A DNA stretch of 41,495 bases. It comes from an uncultured Steroidobacter sp. GTDB taxonomy: Bacteria; Pseudomonadota; Gammaproteobacteria; Steroidobacterales; Steroidobacteraceae. The notes below the pieces were generated by a model. The model did not search any database. It was not told where the DNA came from and saw only the letters and a list, made by a program, of their open reading frames with translations. The stretch covers positions 1-41,495 of the forward strand of contig CAMLEO010000018.1 in the NCBI GenBank assembly GCA_946478975.1, in the 5' to 3' direction. Both the position numbers and the translations under genes were made by a program. Each line of letters begins with the position of its first letter. The stretch's first letter is position 1. This document shows, piece by piece, positions 17,714 to 25,622 of this stretch.

Positions 17714-20011
17714 ATGGATACCCGAAGTTTGATTGCGACGTCCGCCTTGCTGGCGGCCGGCGTCGCGCCCGTGTGCGCGCACGCTCAAGGCGTGGCGACG
17801 GACAAATTGATCGATGCACTCACAGTAATTGGCGCGCGCGAGCACCCTGGCGTCGAAGTGCCGAATACGACGGCATCGAAGACGGCGGCGCAGCTGCGCA
17901 CCCAAAATCTTTTCAATCCCGAGGACGCGCTCAAATACCTGCCGAACCTCACGATTCGTAAACGTTACATCGGCGACCGGAATGCGCTGATCGGCGGCCG
18001 CAGCTTCTCGACGCTGCAGGCGCCGCGAGGCCTGGTCTTCATGGACGGCTATTTGCTGTCCAACTTCCTCGGCCGCTTCGACGCGCCTCGCTGGAACATG
18101 ATCGCGCCGGAGGAGATCGAGCGCATCGATGTGCTGTATGGGCCGTACTCGGCGACCTATCCCGGCAACTCGATCGGCACCACGGTCGCGATTCGCACGC
18201 GGCGTCCGGACGCTTTGACCATGAGCGTGCGTACGACCGGGTTCAACGAACGGTTCGATGAGTATGGGTTGAAGGACGATTACAACGGCTATCAAGTCTC
18301 GGGATTTCTCGGCGACCGGTTTGCAAACAATGCCTGGTTCACCTTGGCGGCGAATCGGCAGGATGCGACCGGGCATCCGATGCAGTACTACACCGTCTCG
18401 GCAAACGCGGCCGGTCAGTTTCCTGGTGTGACTGGATCGGCCATACCCGTCACCGGTGTGAGGTTCGATCTGGATCCGCAAGGACGGCGACGCGCAGTGT
18501 TCGGTGCGAGCTCCGGAGCCATCGATCACACGATCCAGGATCAAGTGAAGCTGCGCGGCGGTTATGCGCCCACCGATTGGTTCGAAGCCGAAGGGTTCAT
18601 CGCGATCTGGCGCAACGACACCGAGAACGAAGATCGCACGTTGATGCGCGATCTCGCCGGGAACCCGGTGTGGTCGGGGCGCGTCATCGCCGACGGCATC
18701 GTCTTCAACGTGCCCGCGACTGCACTCGCGCCGAGCACGCGTCAGGAGCAGCACGTGCAGTGGGGCACGACCTTGCGGACGACGCGAGCGGAGGGCTGGA
18801 ATGCGTCGATCGTTTATTCCGAATACGACATTCGCGAGGACTACACGCTGCAGGCCAACTCGCCGGATCCGGTGGCTGTGAACGGCGGCCCGGGCACCAA
18901 CACGGAACGCGACGGCACCGGCTGGCAGACGTTCGAGATACAAGGTGTCTATACGCCGACGAAAGAGGGCGAGCACACGCTCGCGGTCGGTTATCACCAG
19001 AACGAGTACCAGCTCGAGAATCCCGTCTATGACACAGTGGATTGGCGGCAGCGACAGGGAATGTTGTCGCAGGACGTGTTTGGCAAGACGCGCCTGCGGG
19101 CCTGGTACTTACAAGATGAGTGGGGTTTCACCAAGCAGTGGACGTTGACGCTCGGCGCCCGTTACGAAGACTGGTCGGCGTTCAGCGGCGGGCAGCGTGC
19201 CGGTGCGGTGTCGCTCGATTACCCCGAACGTAACGATTCGGCGTTGTCGCCGAAGGCGACGCTCGCGTACATGCCCAACGATGTTTGGACGTTTCGGCTC
19301 AGTGCCGGGCGCGGCGTGCGCTTTCCCACTGTGCCGGAATTGTTTCAAGGCACGAGCACGGCTGGGGCGATCGTCGTCAACGATCCGAACTTGCGGGCCG
19401 AGCGGTCGGACTCGGTGGAGTTGACGGCGGAGCGATGGTTGGACTGGGGCAAGCTGCGGGCGTCGTTGTTTCAGGATGACGTGCGAGACAGCATCTTCAG
19501 TCAGACCAACGTGACGGTCACGCCGAATATCACCAACGTGCAGAACGTGGATCGCGTGCGTACGCGCGGGGTGGAAACGGCGTTTACGGTGGCGGTGCCT
19601 GGAATCGATGCGCTGAGTTTGGATGGCAGTCTTGCGTACACGCGCGCGAGGATTTTGGAGAACGATAACTTTCCGATTTCGGTAGGGAAGATCTGGCCTC
19701 GCATTCCTAAGTGGCGAGGCAACGTGCAAGCGGTGTGGCGGCCCACGCAGCAGTGGCTGAGCAGCCTCGGCGTGCGTTATTCCGGCCGCATGTTCAATCG
19801 TCTCGAAAACGACGACATCAACCCTGATACGTATGGCGGCGTGTCGCGTTTCACGATGGTCGATGCGCGCGTGGCATACACGACTGAGAACAACATCGAG
19901 CTCGCCATCGGCGTCGACAACCTGACCGACGCGCGCGCCTACCAATCCCATCCTTATCCCGGCCGCACCGGCTTCGTCGAAGCCCGCTGGTCGTTCGAGG
20001 GCACGCGATGA
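17714..20011 (+). CDS. TonB-dependent outer-membrane receptor, candidate metal (copper) receptor
   Basis: A 765-residue TonB-dependent transporter. It has a signal peptide (1-24, cut near AHA-Q), a TonB-box-like ALTVIGARE (about 35-43), a plug domain (45-165: EDALKYLPNLTIRKRYIGDRN, GLVFMDGYLLSN, PEEIERIDVLYGPYSATYPGNSIGTTVAI), and a 22-strand-type barrel with family motifs GVRFPTVPELFQ, NLRAERSDSVELTAE and NVQNVDRVRTRGVET. The last residues (ARWSFEGTR) lack the usual terminal aromatic, a small oddity. Substrate is not readable from the barrel; the flanking DUF2946 and CECC-propeller genes suggest a metal. ATG 17714 has GGAG nine bases upstream. Its stop overlaps the next start (ATGA), so it is coupled to that gene. 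Confidence 0.92.
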   Translation: MDTRSLIATSALLAAGVAPVCAHAQGVATDKLIDALTVIGAREHPGVEVPNTTASKTAAQLRTQNLFNPEDALKYLPNLTIRKRYIGDRNALIGGRSFSTLQAPRGLVFMDGYLLSNFLGRFDAPRWNMIAPEEIERIDVLYGPYSATYPGNSIGTTVAIRTRRPDALTMSVRTTGFNERFDEYGLKDDYNGYQVSGFLGDRFANNAWFTLAANRQDATGHPMQYYTVSANAAGQFPGVTGSAIPVTGVRFDLDPQGRRRAVFGASSGAIDHTIQDQVKLRGGYAPTDWFEAEGFIAIWRNDTENEDRTLMRDLAGNPVWSGRVIADGIVFNVPATALAPSTRQEQHVQWGTTLRTTRAEGWNASIVYSEYDIREDYTLQANSPDPVAVNGGPGTNTERDGTGWQTFEIQGVYTPTKEGEHTLAVGYHQNEYQLENPVYDTVDWRQRQGMLSQDVFGKTRLRAWYLQDEWGFTKQWTLTLGARYEDWSAFSGGQRAGAVSLDYPERNDSALSPKATLAYMPNDVWTFRLSAGRGVRFPTVPELFQGTSTAGAIVVNDPNLRAERSDSVELTAERWLDWGKLRASLFQDDVRDSIFSQTNVTVTPNITNVQNVDRVRTRGVETAFTVAVPGIDALSLDGSLAYTRARILENDNFPISVGKIWPRIPKWRGNVQAVWRPTQQWLSSLGVRYSGRMFNRLENDDINPDTYGGVSRFTMVDARVAYTTENNIELAIGVDNLTDARAYQSHPYPGRTGFVEARWSFEGTR

Positions 20012-21567
20012 AAACTGTATTGCTTTGTTTTGCCCTGCTGATCCTCTTCCAGCCCGCGCAGGCGCAGATGTCACATGGGGCGGCGTTGGGAACGACGGCG
20101 GTGTTTGATGCGCAGGGCCGGCTTTGGGTCGTGCGCACCGAGGCGGTGGAGAAGAACGCGAATGTGTTCGTGCAACGTTCCGATGATCGCGGCAACACAT
20201 GGCTGCCGGAGATTCGTGTGACATCGCAGGCGGAGCCGGTGTCGGCGGACGGCGAGAATCGTCCGAAGCTCGTGTTTGGCTCGCGAGGCGAGTTGTATGT
20301 TTCGTGGACCTCGCCAACCTCGGAAAAATTCACCGGCGACATTCGCTTCACTCGCTCGCTCGACAGCGGCAAGACGTGGTCGGAACCGGCGGTCGTTCAT
20401 CGCGATCGACAACTGATCACGCATCGCTTCGAATCGATGGTCGTCGACCGCACCGGCCGCGTCTGGATCGCGTGGATCGACAAACGTGACCTGACCGTCG
20501 CTCAAGCCGCGAACCGCGAGTACTCGGGCGCGGCGATCTACTACGCATATTCAGACGACCGAGGCACGACGTGGCGAGGCGACTTCAAACTCGCCGATCA
20601 CACCTGTGAATGCTGCCGGATCGCGCTGACGTTAGATTCTCAAGGGCGAGCGGTGGCGATGTGGCGGCACGTGTTTCCGCCGAACGAACGCGATCACGCC
20701 TTCGCCATCCTGGAACCCGAAGGCAAAGAGATCGCCATCCAGCGCGTGACGTTCGATCGCTGGAAGATCGACGCCTGTCCGCATCACGGCCCGTCGCTGG
20801 CAATCGCCGAGGACGGGACTCGCCATGCCGTGTGGTTCAATCAAGTGAACGGCGAAGGGCGAGCCTATTACGGCCGTCTCACAAACTCCGCACCTTCAGG
20901 GACGCAGGCGCTGCCGACGGGTGCCACCCATCCGGACATCGCCGTCGACGGCAGCAAAGTCGCCATCGTCTGGAAACGTTTCGACGGCACGGCGACGCAG
21001 GTCGAGTCGTGGCTCTCCAAAGATGGCGGCAAACATTTCACACCGGGCCCGTCGCTGAAGACCGACGGCGATTCGGATCAGCCGCGGGTTGTGAGTAAGG
21101 ACGGTGCAATGCTGGTCGTGTGGAGACGAGCCGACGGCATCGCGGTCGCGGATCTCACCAAAACATCCACGGACGACGATGTAAAACCGTTCACCCGAAA
21201 CACGATGCGAACGATCGAACAACAACACGCGGGCGCGCCGTTCTGGGTGGTGATGTGGGATCTGGAGTGCATCTATTGCATGAAGTCGCTGGGCAATGTG
21301 GCAGCGGTCCAGCGCGAACACCCTGAGCTGAAGGTGATCACGATTGCGACCGATCCCGTCGGCGCCGCCTCGGAGCTTCGTGAACGACTCTCACAACTCG
21401 GAGTGAAGTCCGAGGCATATGCATTCGCCGGCGCGCCGGAAGAAGCGCTGCGTTTCGCAATCGATCCAGCATGGATGGGCGAGAAACCTCGCGCGTATCG
21501 CTACAACGCCAACGGTTCACGTACGCCCATCTCGGGCGTGCTCACGAGCGATGCGCTCAGCCAATAA
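20008..21567 (+). CDS. Secreted BNR/sialidase-like beta-propeller fused to a thioredoxin-like domain
   Basis: A 519-residue exported protein. Residues 1-19 are a signal peptide (cut near AQA-Q). Residues ~25-385 are a beta-propeller with four Asp-box repeats: SDDRGNTW (58-65), SLDSGKTW (117-124), SDDRGTTW (182-189) and SKDGGKHF (337-344). It also carries an unusual cysteine cluster CECC (200-203) and CPHH (257-260). Residues ~400-519 are thioredoxin-like: PFWVVMWDLECIYCMKSL with redox motif C421-I-Y-C424, then a cis-Pro region (PRAYRYNANGSRTP). No sialidase catalytic set (Arg triad, Tyr/Glu) is evident, so sialidase activity is unlikely. It is coupled by ATGA overlap to the TonB receptor. A periplasmic metal-binding or disulfide-handling role is inferred. 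Confidence 0.85.
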   Translation: MKTVLLCFALLILFQPAQAQMSHGAALGTTAVFDAQGRLWVVRTEAVEKNANVFVQRSDDRGNTWLPEIRVTSQAEPVSADGENRPKLVFGSRGELYVSWTSPTSEKFTGDIRFTRSLDSGKTWSEPAVVHRDRQLITHRFESMVVDRTGRVWIAWIDKRDLTVAQAANREYSGAAIYYAYSDDRGTTWRGDFKLADHTCECCRIALTLDSQGRAVAMWRHVFPPNERDHAFAILEPEGKEIAIQRVTFDRWKIDACPHHGPSLAIAEDGTRHAVWFNQVNGEGRAYYGRLTNSAPSGTQALPTGATHPDIAVDGSKVAIVWKRFDGTATQVESWLSKDGGKHFTPGPSLKTDGDSDQPRVVSKDGAMLVVWRRADGIAVADLTKTSTDDDVKPFTRNTMRTIEQQHAGAPFWVVMWDLECIYCMKSLGNVAAVQREHPELKVITIATDPVGAASELRERLSQLGVKSEAYAFAGAPEEALRFAIDPAWMGEKPRAYRYNANGSRTPISGVLTSDALSQ

Positions 21568-21576
21568 AAGTCACTC

Positions 21577-21648
21577 GGCACATCCATGTGCCTCGCCCCT
21601 CGGGCGGCGGGGCCGCGCAAAACGGCTGTCCTGCCGTTTTGTGGCGAG
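21577..21648. repeat. Nested inverted-repeat cluster between operons
   Basis: Three palindromic elements are packed in 72 bases: GGCACAT-CC-ATGTGCC (21577-21592); an outer pair CTCGCC (21592-21597) / GGCGAG (21643-21648); and within it a perfect 9-bp hairpin CAAAACGGC-TGTCCT-GCCGTTTTG (21618-21641). The size and nested shape resemble a REP-like or BIME-like extragenic element; no second full copy is in the window. It would also fold in RNA and could terminate the receptor operon. Confidence 0.5.
21618..21641 (+). terminator. Hairpin terminator of the TonB receptor/propeller operon
   Basis: A perfect 9-bp stem with a 6-base loop whose 3' arm ends in GTTTTG. It lies 50 bases after the propeller stop codon and before the amidase gene. 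The T-run is inside the stem, so termination strength is uncertain. Confidence 0.45.
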
Positions 21649-21751
21649 AGCGTGACGTGAGTACTAGATCAGCGGACATAATGCGACTGTAATCCCTGAT
21701 TGAATCGCACTATGTTCGAAGGCATAACGTGCATCCCATTGTTTTATCAGG

Positions 21752-23251
21752 ATGGACCAGCAGCCCATGACGGCCGCAGCTCAGGCCGCAACGCCGACGG
21801 AGCGCTATCGACGCGAGCGCCCGCCGGTCAGCCGTGAGTGCGGCGATGAGCTGACGCGCATTACCGGCGATATCGACGATCCGATCGTGAAGCTGCGCTA
21901 CTTACAAAGCGCGCTGAACGAAGACGACAAGGGCGCGACGCTGGTCGAGCTCGTGCCGATTCCGCCCGCTCGTCGCGCCTGGTATCGCTTGAAAGGTTTG
22001 CAAGCGCTCGATGCTGTCGCCGATCAAGACGACGCAGTCGCCGATCGCACGCTCGCTGCTCGCAAGACCGCTCGTCGCATCGTCGTCGGCGTGACGGCAA
22101 CCGCATTGTTATTTGTGCCGGTGTTGCTGGCGGTGGTCGCGTGGCAGATCAAGACATGGAGCACATCGAAGCCGGATAGCGTTGCGTCCGTGGCTTCGTC
22201 CACGGTCGCCAATGCCACCAACCTTTCGCCTCCTCAGTCGGTGCTCGCGCCGCCGCCCATCGCGACGGGGGCGAAGACCGAAGCGCAAACGGTGGATGAA
22301 TCGCCGATCGCCGAGCCGCTGGAAACGGAAGATCTCGGCATCGTGCCGAGCGCCGTGTGGCTCGCCGATCGCGGCCCGGGCTGGGAGTTGTATAGCAACG
22401 GTTTGCGCATCGAGACTGCATACGCAGTGAAGGGCACGCCGCGCGACTATCGAGTGCACTCACGCAGCGGCGAGCTGCTGCCGACCCGGCTGTCGCATCC
22501 CATCGGCATTCTTTTCCATACATCGGAGAGCGATCTGTGGCCGCTCGAGCCCGGCTATGAGAAAGAAGTGCGCAAGGGCTCGGAGGCGCTGCTGAAGTTC
22601 GTGAAGCGCGAGCAGGCCTACAACTACATGATCGACCGCTTCGGCCGCGTGTATCGAATCGTCGATGACGACAGCCGGGCCAATCACGCCGGTCACGGCG
22701 TGTGGGCGCGCGGCGATGAGGTTTATCTCGATTTGAATTCTGCGTTCCTTGGCGTTTCATTCGAATCGCGCTGGGAAGGCGGGCGCACGCTGCCCATCAC
22801 GCGCGCGCAGTTGATCGCCGGACGCAATCTCACACATTACTTGCGGCAGCGGTTCGCCATCGCGCCCGAGATGTGCGTTACTCACGGCCTGGCGAGCGTC
22901 GCGCCGAAGCGAGGTTTGATTGGATATCACCTCGACTGGGCGCGTGGCTTTCCGTTCGCGGCGTTTGGATTGCCCGATCTGTATGCGCAGCCGCTGCCGA
23001 GCGTGGCGCTGTTCGGGTTCAACTATGACGGCGAATTCCTGCGCGTGGTCGGCGAACGCTGGCCCGGGCTGATCGCCGCCGAAACACAGCTCGCGAACGA
23101 AGCGCGCGAGCGCAAGGTCAGCCTCGATCAGATCCGGCGCGAGCGCCAGGCGGAATATCGCCAGTGGGCTCGCGACACACCAGCCAGCGCCGATTCGCCT
23201 GAAACAGGCAAGACGGCAGACGAGTCACCAACGACAGCGCCACGAGGGTAA
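21752..23251 (+). CDS. Membrane-anchored PGRP/Ami_2-type peptidoglycan amidase domain protein
   Basis: A 499-residue protein with a cytoplasmic N-terminal part (1-108), one membrane helix (110-131), an Ala/Pro/Thr-rich linker (135-195), and a periplasmic N-acetylmuramoyl-L-alanine-amidase/PGRP-fold domain (about 245-400). Candidate zinc ligands are His256 (IGILFHTSES), His378 (CVTHGLASVAP) and His393/Asp395 (IGYHLDWARG), with YNYMIDRFGRVYRIVDD and NHAGHG as fold motifs. A charged coiled-coil-like tail (445-480) ends the protein. The type II topology puts about 108 residues in the cytoplasm, unusual for a secreted amidase and suited to contact a cytoplasmic partner. The actin-fold gene starts 4 bases later. 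Activity is inferred; a binding-only role is possible. Confidence 0.85.
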   Translation: MDQQPMTAAAQAATPTERYRRERPPVSRECGDELTRITGDIDDPIVKLRYLQSALNEDDKGATLVELVPIPPARRAWYRLKGLQALDAVADQDDAVADRTLAARKTARRIVVGVTATALLFVPVLLAVVAWQIKTWSTSKPDSVASVASSTVANATNLSPPQSVLAPPPIATGAKTEAQTVDESPIAEPLETEDLGIVPSAVWLADRGPGWELYSNGLRIETAYAVKGTPRDYRVHSRSGELLPTRLSHPIGILFHTSESDLWPLEPGYEKEVRKGSEALLKFVKREQAYNYMIDRFGRVYRIVDDDSRANHAGHGVWARGDEVYLDLNSAFLGVSFESRWEGGRTLPITRAQLIAGRNLTHYLRQRFAIAPEMCVTHGLASVAPKRGLIGYHLDWARGFPFAAFGLPDLYAQPLPSVALFGFNYDGEFLRVVGERWPGLIAAETQLANEARERKVSLDQIRRERQAEYRQWARDTPASADSPETGKTADESPTTAPRG

Positions 23252-23255
23252 AGCT

Positions 23256-24311
23256 ATGGACGATCGCAACGACATCGGCTCGGAATCCACCGGTTCCAGC
23301 TCGCACACGGGCAGCGGCCAGAGCACCCGGACTCGCATCGGCCTCGACGTCGGCACCAGCAAAGTGGTGGCCGCGCGCGGGGACAATCTTTCGCCGCAGA
23401 CCGAGGCGCAGTTGAATGCATTCTTCGACGTGCCGTATTCGTCGTTGCATGAGCAATCGCTGCAGGCGAGCCGCACGCCGTTCTATCGCGAGAACGATCG
23501 GTTGATCGTCTATGGCGACGCTTCGGAAAAGTTTGCGCACATTTTCAATGCGAACGTGCGCCGGCCGATGGCCAAGGGCATTTTGAATCCCAGCGAGCCG
23601 CAGGCGACGCATGTGTTGGAAACGGTGCTCGGCACGCTGGTGCCGGTGTCACGTAATCCGGGCGAGCTGCTCGCGTTCTCCGTGCCGGCTGCTGCTGCGG
23701 AGACGGGCCATGAGCTCACCTATCATGAAGAAACGATCAAGCGTTATTTGAAAGGCCGCGGCTACACGCCGCTGGCGGTGAACGAAGGCCTGGCAGTGGT
23801 GCTGGCTGAATTGTCGAAGGAAGGATTTACCGGCATCGGCATCTCCTGCGGCGGCGGCATGTGCAACGTCGCGATCTCTTATCTGTCCATCCCGTCGCTG
23901 ACCGTGGCGCTGGGGCAGGGCGGCGATTTCATCGACTCGGCGGTCGGCGCGGTCGTGAACGAGCCGGCAACGCGCGTGAAGGCGATCAAGGAAGAAACGC
24001 TGGATCTGACGCGCGAGGGCGGCGACAAGATCGACAAAGCCCTGCACATCTACTACGACAAGCTGATCGAGTCGTTGATCGATGAGCTGGGCCGCGCCGT
24101 TCAGAAAACCCAGAAGCTGCCCCGTAACGATCAGCCGATGCCCATCGTGCTGGCCGGCGGAACGTCCAAGCCCCACGGCTTCCGGGACCGCTTCGAGAAG
24201 GCGCTGCGCCGCCGCTCCTGGCCTTTCCAGGTCGGCGAAGTGCGCATGGCGAGCGACCCCCTGACAGCCACCGCTCGCGGCGCCCTGGTGGCCGCCCTGG
24301 CCGAGCGATGA
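23256..24311 (+). CDS. Actin/HSP70-superfamily ATPase (MreB/FtsA/MamK-like fold), unnamed family
   Basis: A 351-residue cytoplasmic protein with the three actin-fold nucleotide motifs: phosphate 1 IGLDVGTSKVV (28-38), phosphate 2 GIGISCGGGMCNVAI (193-207), and adenosine motif IVLAGGTSKPHGF (297-309). The connecting ALGQGGDFIDSAVG also fits. A disordered Ser/Thr/Gly-rich N-terminus (1-25) precedes the fold. It is shorter than FtsA, lacks its 1C domain signature, and is not close enough to MreB to be called that. GAGGG precedes ATG 23256, and it follows the amidase by 4 bases, so the two are surely co-transcribed. Whether it polymerises cannot be told from sequence. Confidence 0.85.
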   Translation: MDDRNDIGSESTGSSSHTGSGQSTRTRIGLDVGTSKVVAARGDNLSPQTEAQLNAFFDVPYSSLHEQSLQASRTPFYRENDRLIVYGDASEKFAHIFNANVRRPMAKGILNPSEPQATHVLETVLGTLVPVSRNPGELLAFSVPAAAAETGHELTYHEETIKRYLKGRGYTPLAVNEGLAVVLAELSKEGFTGIGISCGGGMCNVAISYLSIPSLTVALGQGGDFIDSAVGAVVNEPATRVKAIKEETLDLTREGGDKIDKALHIYYDKLIESLIDELGRAVQKTQKLPRNDQPMPIVLAGGTSKPHGFRDRFEKALRRRSWPFQVGEVRMASDPLTATARGALVAALAER

Positions 24312-24377
24312 ACTTTGGCCGCGGCCCCGAGTTTTGACTAGGACTTTCCCTGAATTCGCCCGGTACTCTTCCCGGAA

Positions 24378-24386
24378 TGCTAGTAT
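24378..24386 (+). promoter_or_regulatory. Extended -10 element upstream of the desaturase
   Basis: TGCTAGTAT fits the extended -10 form (TGn-TATAAT) and lies 30 bases before the desaturase ATG. A TTGACT at 24334-24339 is too far (41 bases) to be its -35. This is weak support for a separate desaturase promoter. Confidence 0.3.
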
Positions 24387-24416
24387 CAGCCCGTTAGATT
24401 TCTCCCGGAGTTGTCG

Positions 24417-25562
24417 ATGCCCGCAGACGTTTCGTCCACACCCCGCGCGCCGCTGAATTGGCCCGCGATCATCATGTTCCTGCTCTCCACCGTGCCGGTC
24501 GTGACGGTGTTCCCTTGGTACGCAGCCAAGTTCGGCTTCGACACCTTCGAATGGGTCAGCTTCGCAGCGTTGTGGGCGCTGAACGGCATGTCCATTACTG
24601 CCGGTTATCACCGCCTGTGGGCGCACCGGAGCTACGAGGCCTCGAAGCCGGTGCAGATCCTGTACATGCTGTTCGGCGCGATGGCGCTCCAGAACAGCAT
24701 CCTGGTGTGGGCGTCCTCGCATCGTGTGCATCATCGCCACGTCGACGACGTCGACCAGGATCCGTACTCGGCCAAGCGCGGCCTGTGGTTCTCACACATG
24801 GGTTGGATGCTGCGCAATCACCCGAGCGGCGCGATCGACTTCCGCAACGCCAAGGACCTGGAAGCCAACCCGATCGTGCGCTTCCAGCACAAGTACTACC
24901 TGCTGATCGCGATCGGCATGAACTTCGGCATTCCGCTGCTGCTGGGTTTGATCAACGGCAACATCTGGGGCAGCCTGCTGCTCGGCGGCTTCCTGCGCCT
25001 GGTCGTGAGCCACCACTGCACGTTCTTCATCAACTCGCTGGCGCATTTCTGGGGCAGCCGGCCGTACACGACCGAGAACACCGCGCGTGACAACGGCATC
25101 CTGGCGCTGTTCACCTGGGGCGAGGGCTATCACAACTATCACCACTTGTTTCAGTGGGACTATCGCAATGGCATCCGCTGGTACCAGTGGGATCCGACCA
25201 AGTGGCTGATCTCGATGCTCACCTGGGTGGGCCTGGCTCGCGCCGTGAAGCGCGTGCCGGAGTTCCAGATCCGCAAGGCGCTGGTCGAACGGCAGCTGCA
25301 GCTGGCACAGGAAAGCCTGGGCCAGTGCAATGATCACGGCCGCCTGGCGCTGCTGCGCCAGTCGCTCGAGACCGAGCTGCAGCACTTCAAGGAAACGTTG
25401 AGCCACTGGGCCACCTTGCAGCAGGAGCGCGTCGAAGCGGCCAAGCAGGCGCTGATCGATCACATCGAGCACAACGAAACGTTGCGCCGGGTGCGCGAGC
25501 TGGAAGAGTCGCTGCGTCAGCAGTACCTGCGCGTGCGGTTGCTCGCGGTGCAGGCCACCTGA
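24417..25562 (+). CDS. Membrane acyl-CoA (delta-9 type) fatty acid desaturase
   Basis: Di-iron inner-membrane desaturase that introduces a cis double bond in saturated acyl chains, adjusting membrane fluidity. The 381 residues carry the three His boxes: HRLWAH (65-70), HRVHH (102-106) and HNYHH (239-243) in GEGYHNYHHLFQWDYR, plus four membrane segments (15-35, 45-65, 160-180, 185-205). Residues ~275-375 form a long charged helical tail (heptad-like LAQESL...LRQSLETELQHFKETL...) predicted to be a coiled coil. ATG 24417 has GGAG six bases upstream. It may share transcription with the amidase/actin pair (105-base gap) or use its own promoter. Confidence 0.93.
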   Translation: MPADVSSTPRAPLNWPAIIMFLLSTVPVVTVFPWYAAKFGFDTFEWVSFAALWALNGMSITAGYHRLWAHRSYEASKPVQILYMLFGAMALQNSILVWASSHRVHHRHVDDVDQDPYSAKRGLWFSHMGWMLRNHPSGAIDFRNAKDLEANPIVRFQHKYYLLIAIGMNFGIPLLLGLINGNIWGSLLLGGFLRLVVSHHCTFFINSLAHFWGSRPYTTENTARDNGILALFTWGEGYHNYHHLFQWDYRNGIRWYQWDPTKWLISMLTWVGLARAVKRVPEFQIRKALVERQLQLAQESLGQCNDHGRLALLRQSLETELQHFKETLSHWATLQQERVEAAKQALIDHIEHNETLRRVRELEESLRQQYLRVRLLAVQAT

Positions 25563-25587
25563 TCGAGAGTTCGAACGTTTGATTTCG

Positions 25588-25618
25588 AAGGGCGCCGCGA
25601 GGCGCCCTTTTCGTTTGT
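25588..25618 (+). terminator. Intrinsic terminator of the desaturase gene
   Basis: AAGGGCGCC-GCGA-GGCGCCCTT is a perfect 9-bp stem with a GNRA tetraloop followed by TTCGTTTGT. It sits between convergent genes and probably also stops the minus-strand gene that ends at 25623. Confidence 0.85.
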
Positions 25619-25622
25619 GTGG

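Noticed and set aside
20008..21567. Calling the propeller protein a sialidase
   Set aside because: Asp boxes are shared by many propellers; the catalytic Arg triad and Tyr/Glu pair are not apparent, and the thioredoxin fusion and Cys cluster point elsewhere.
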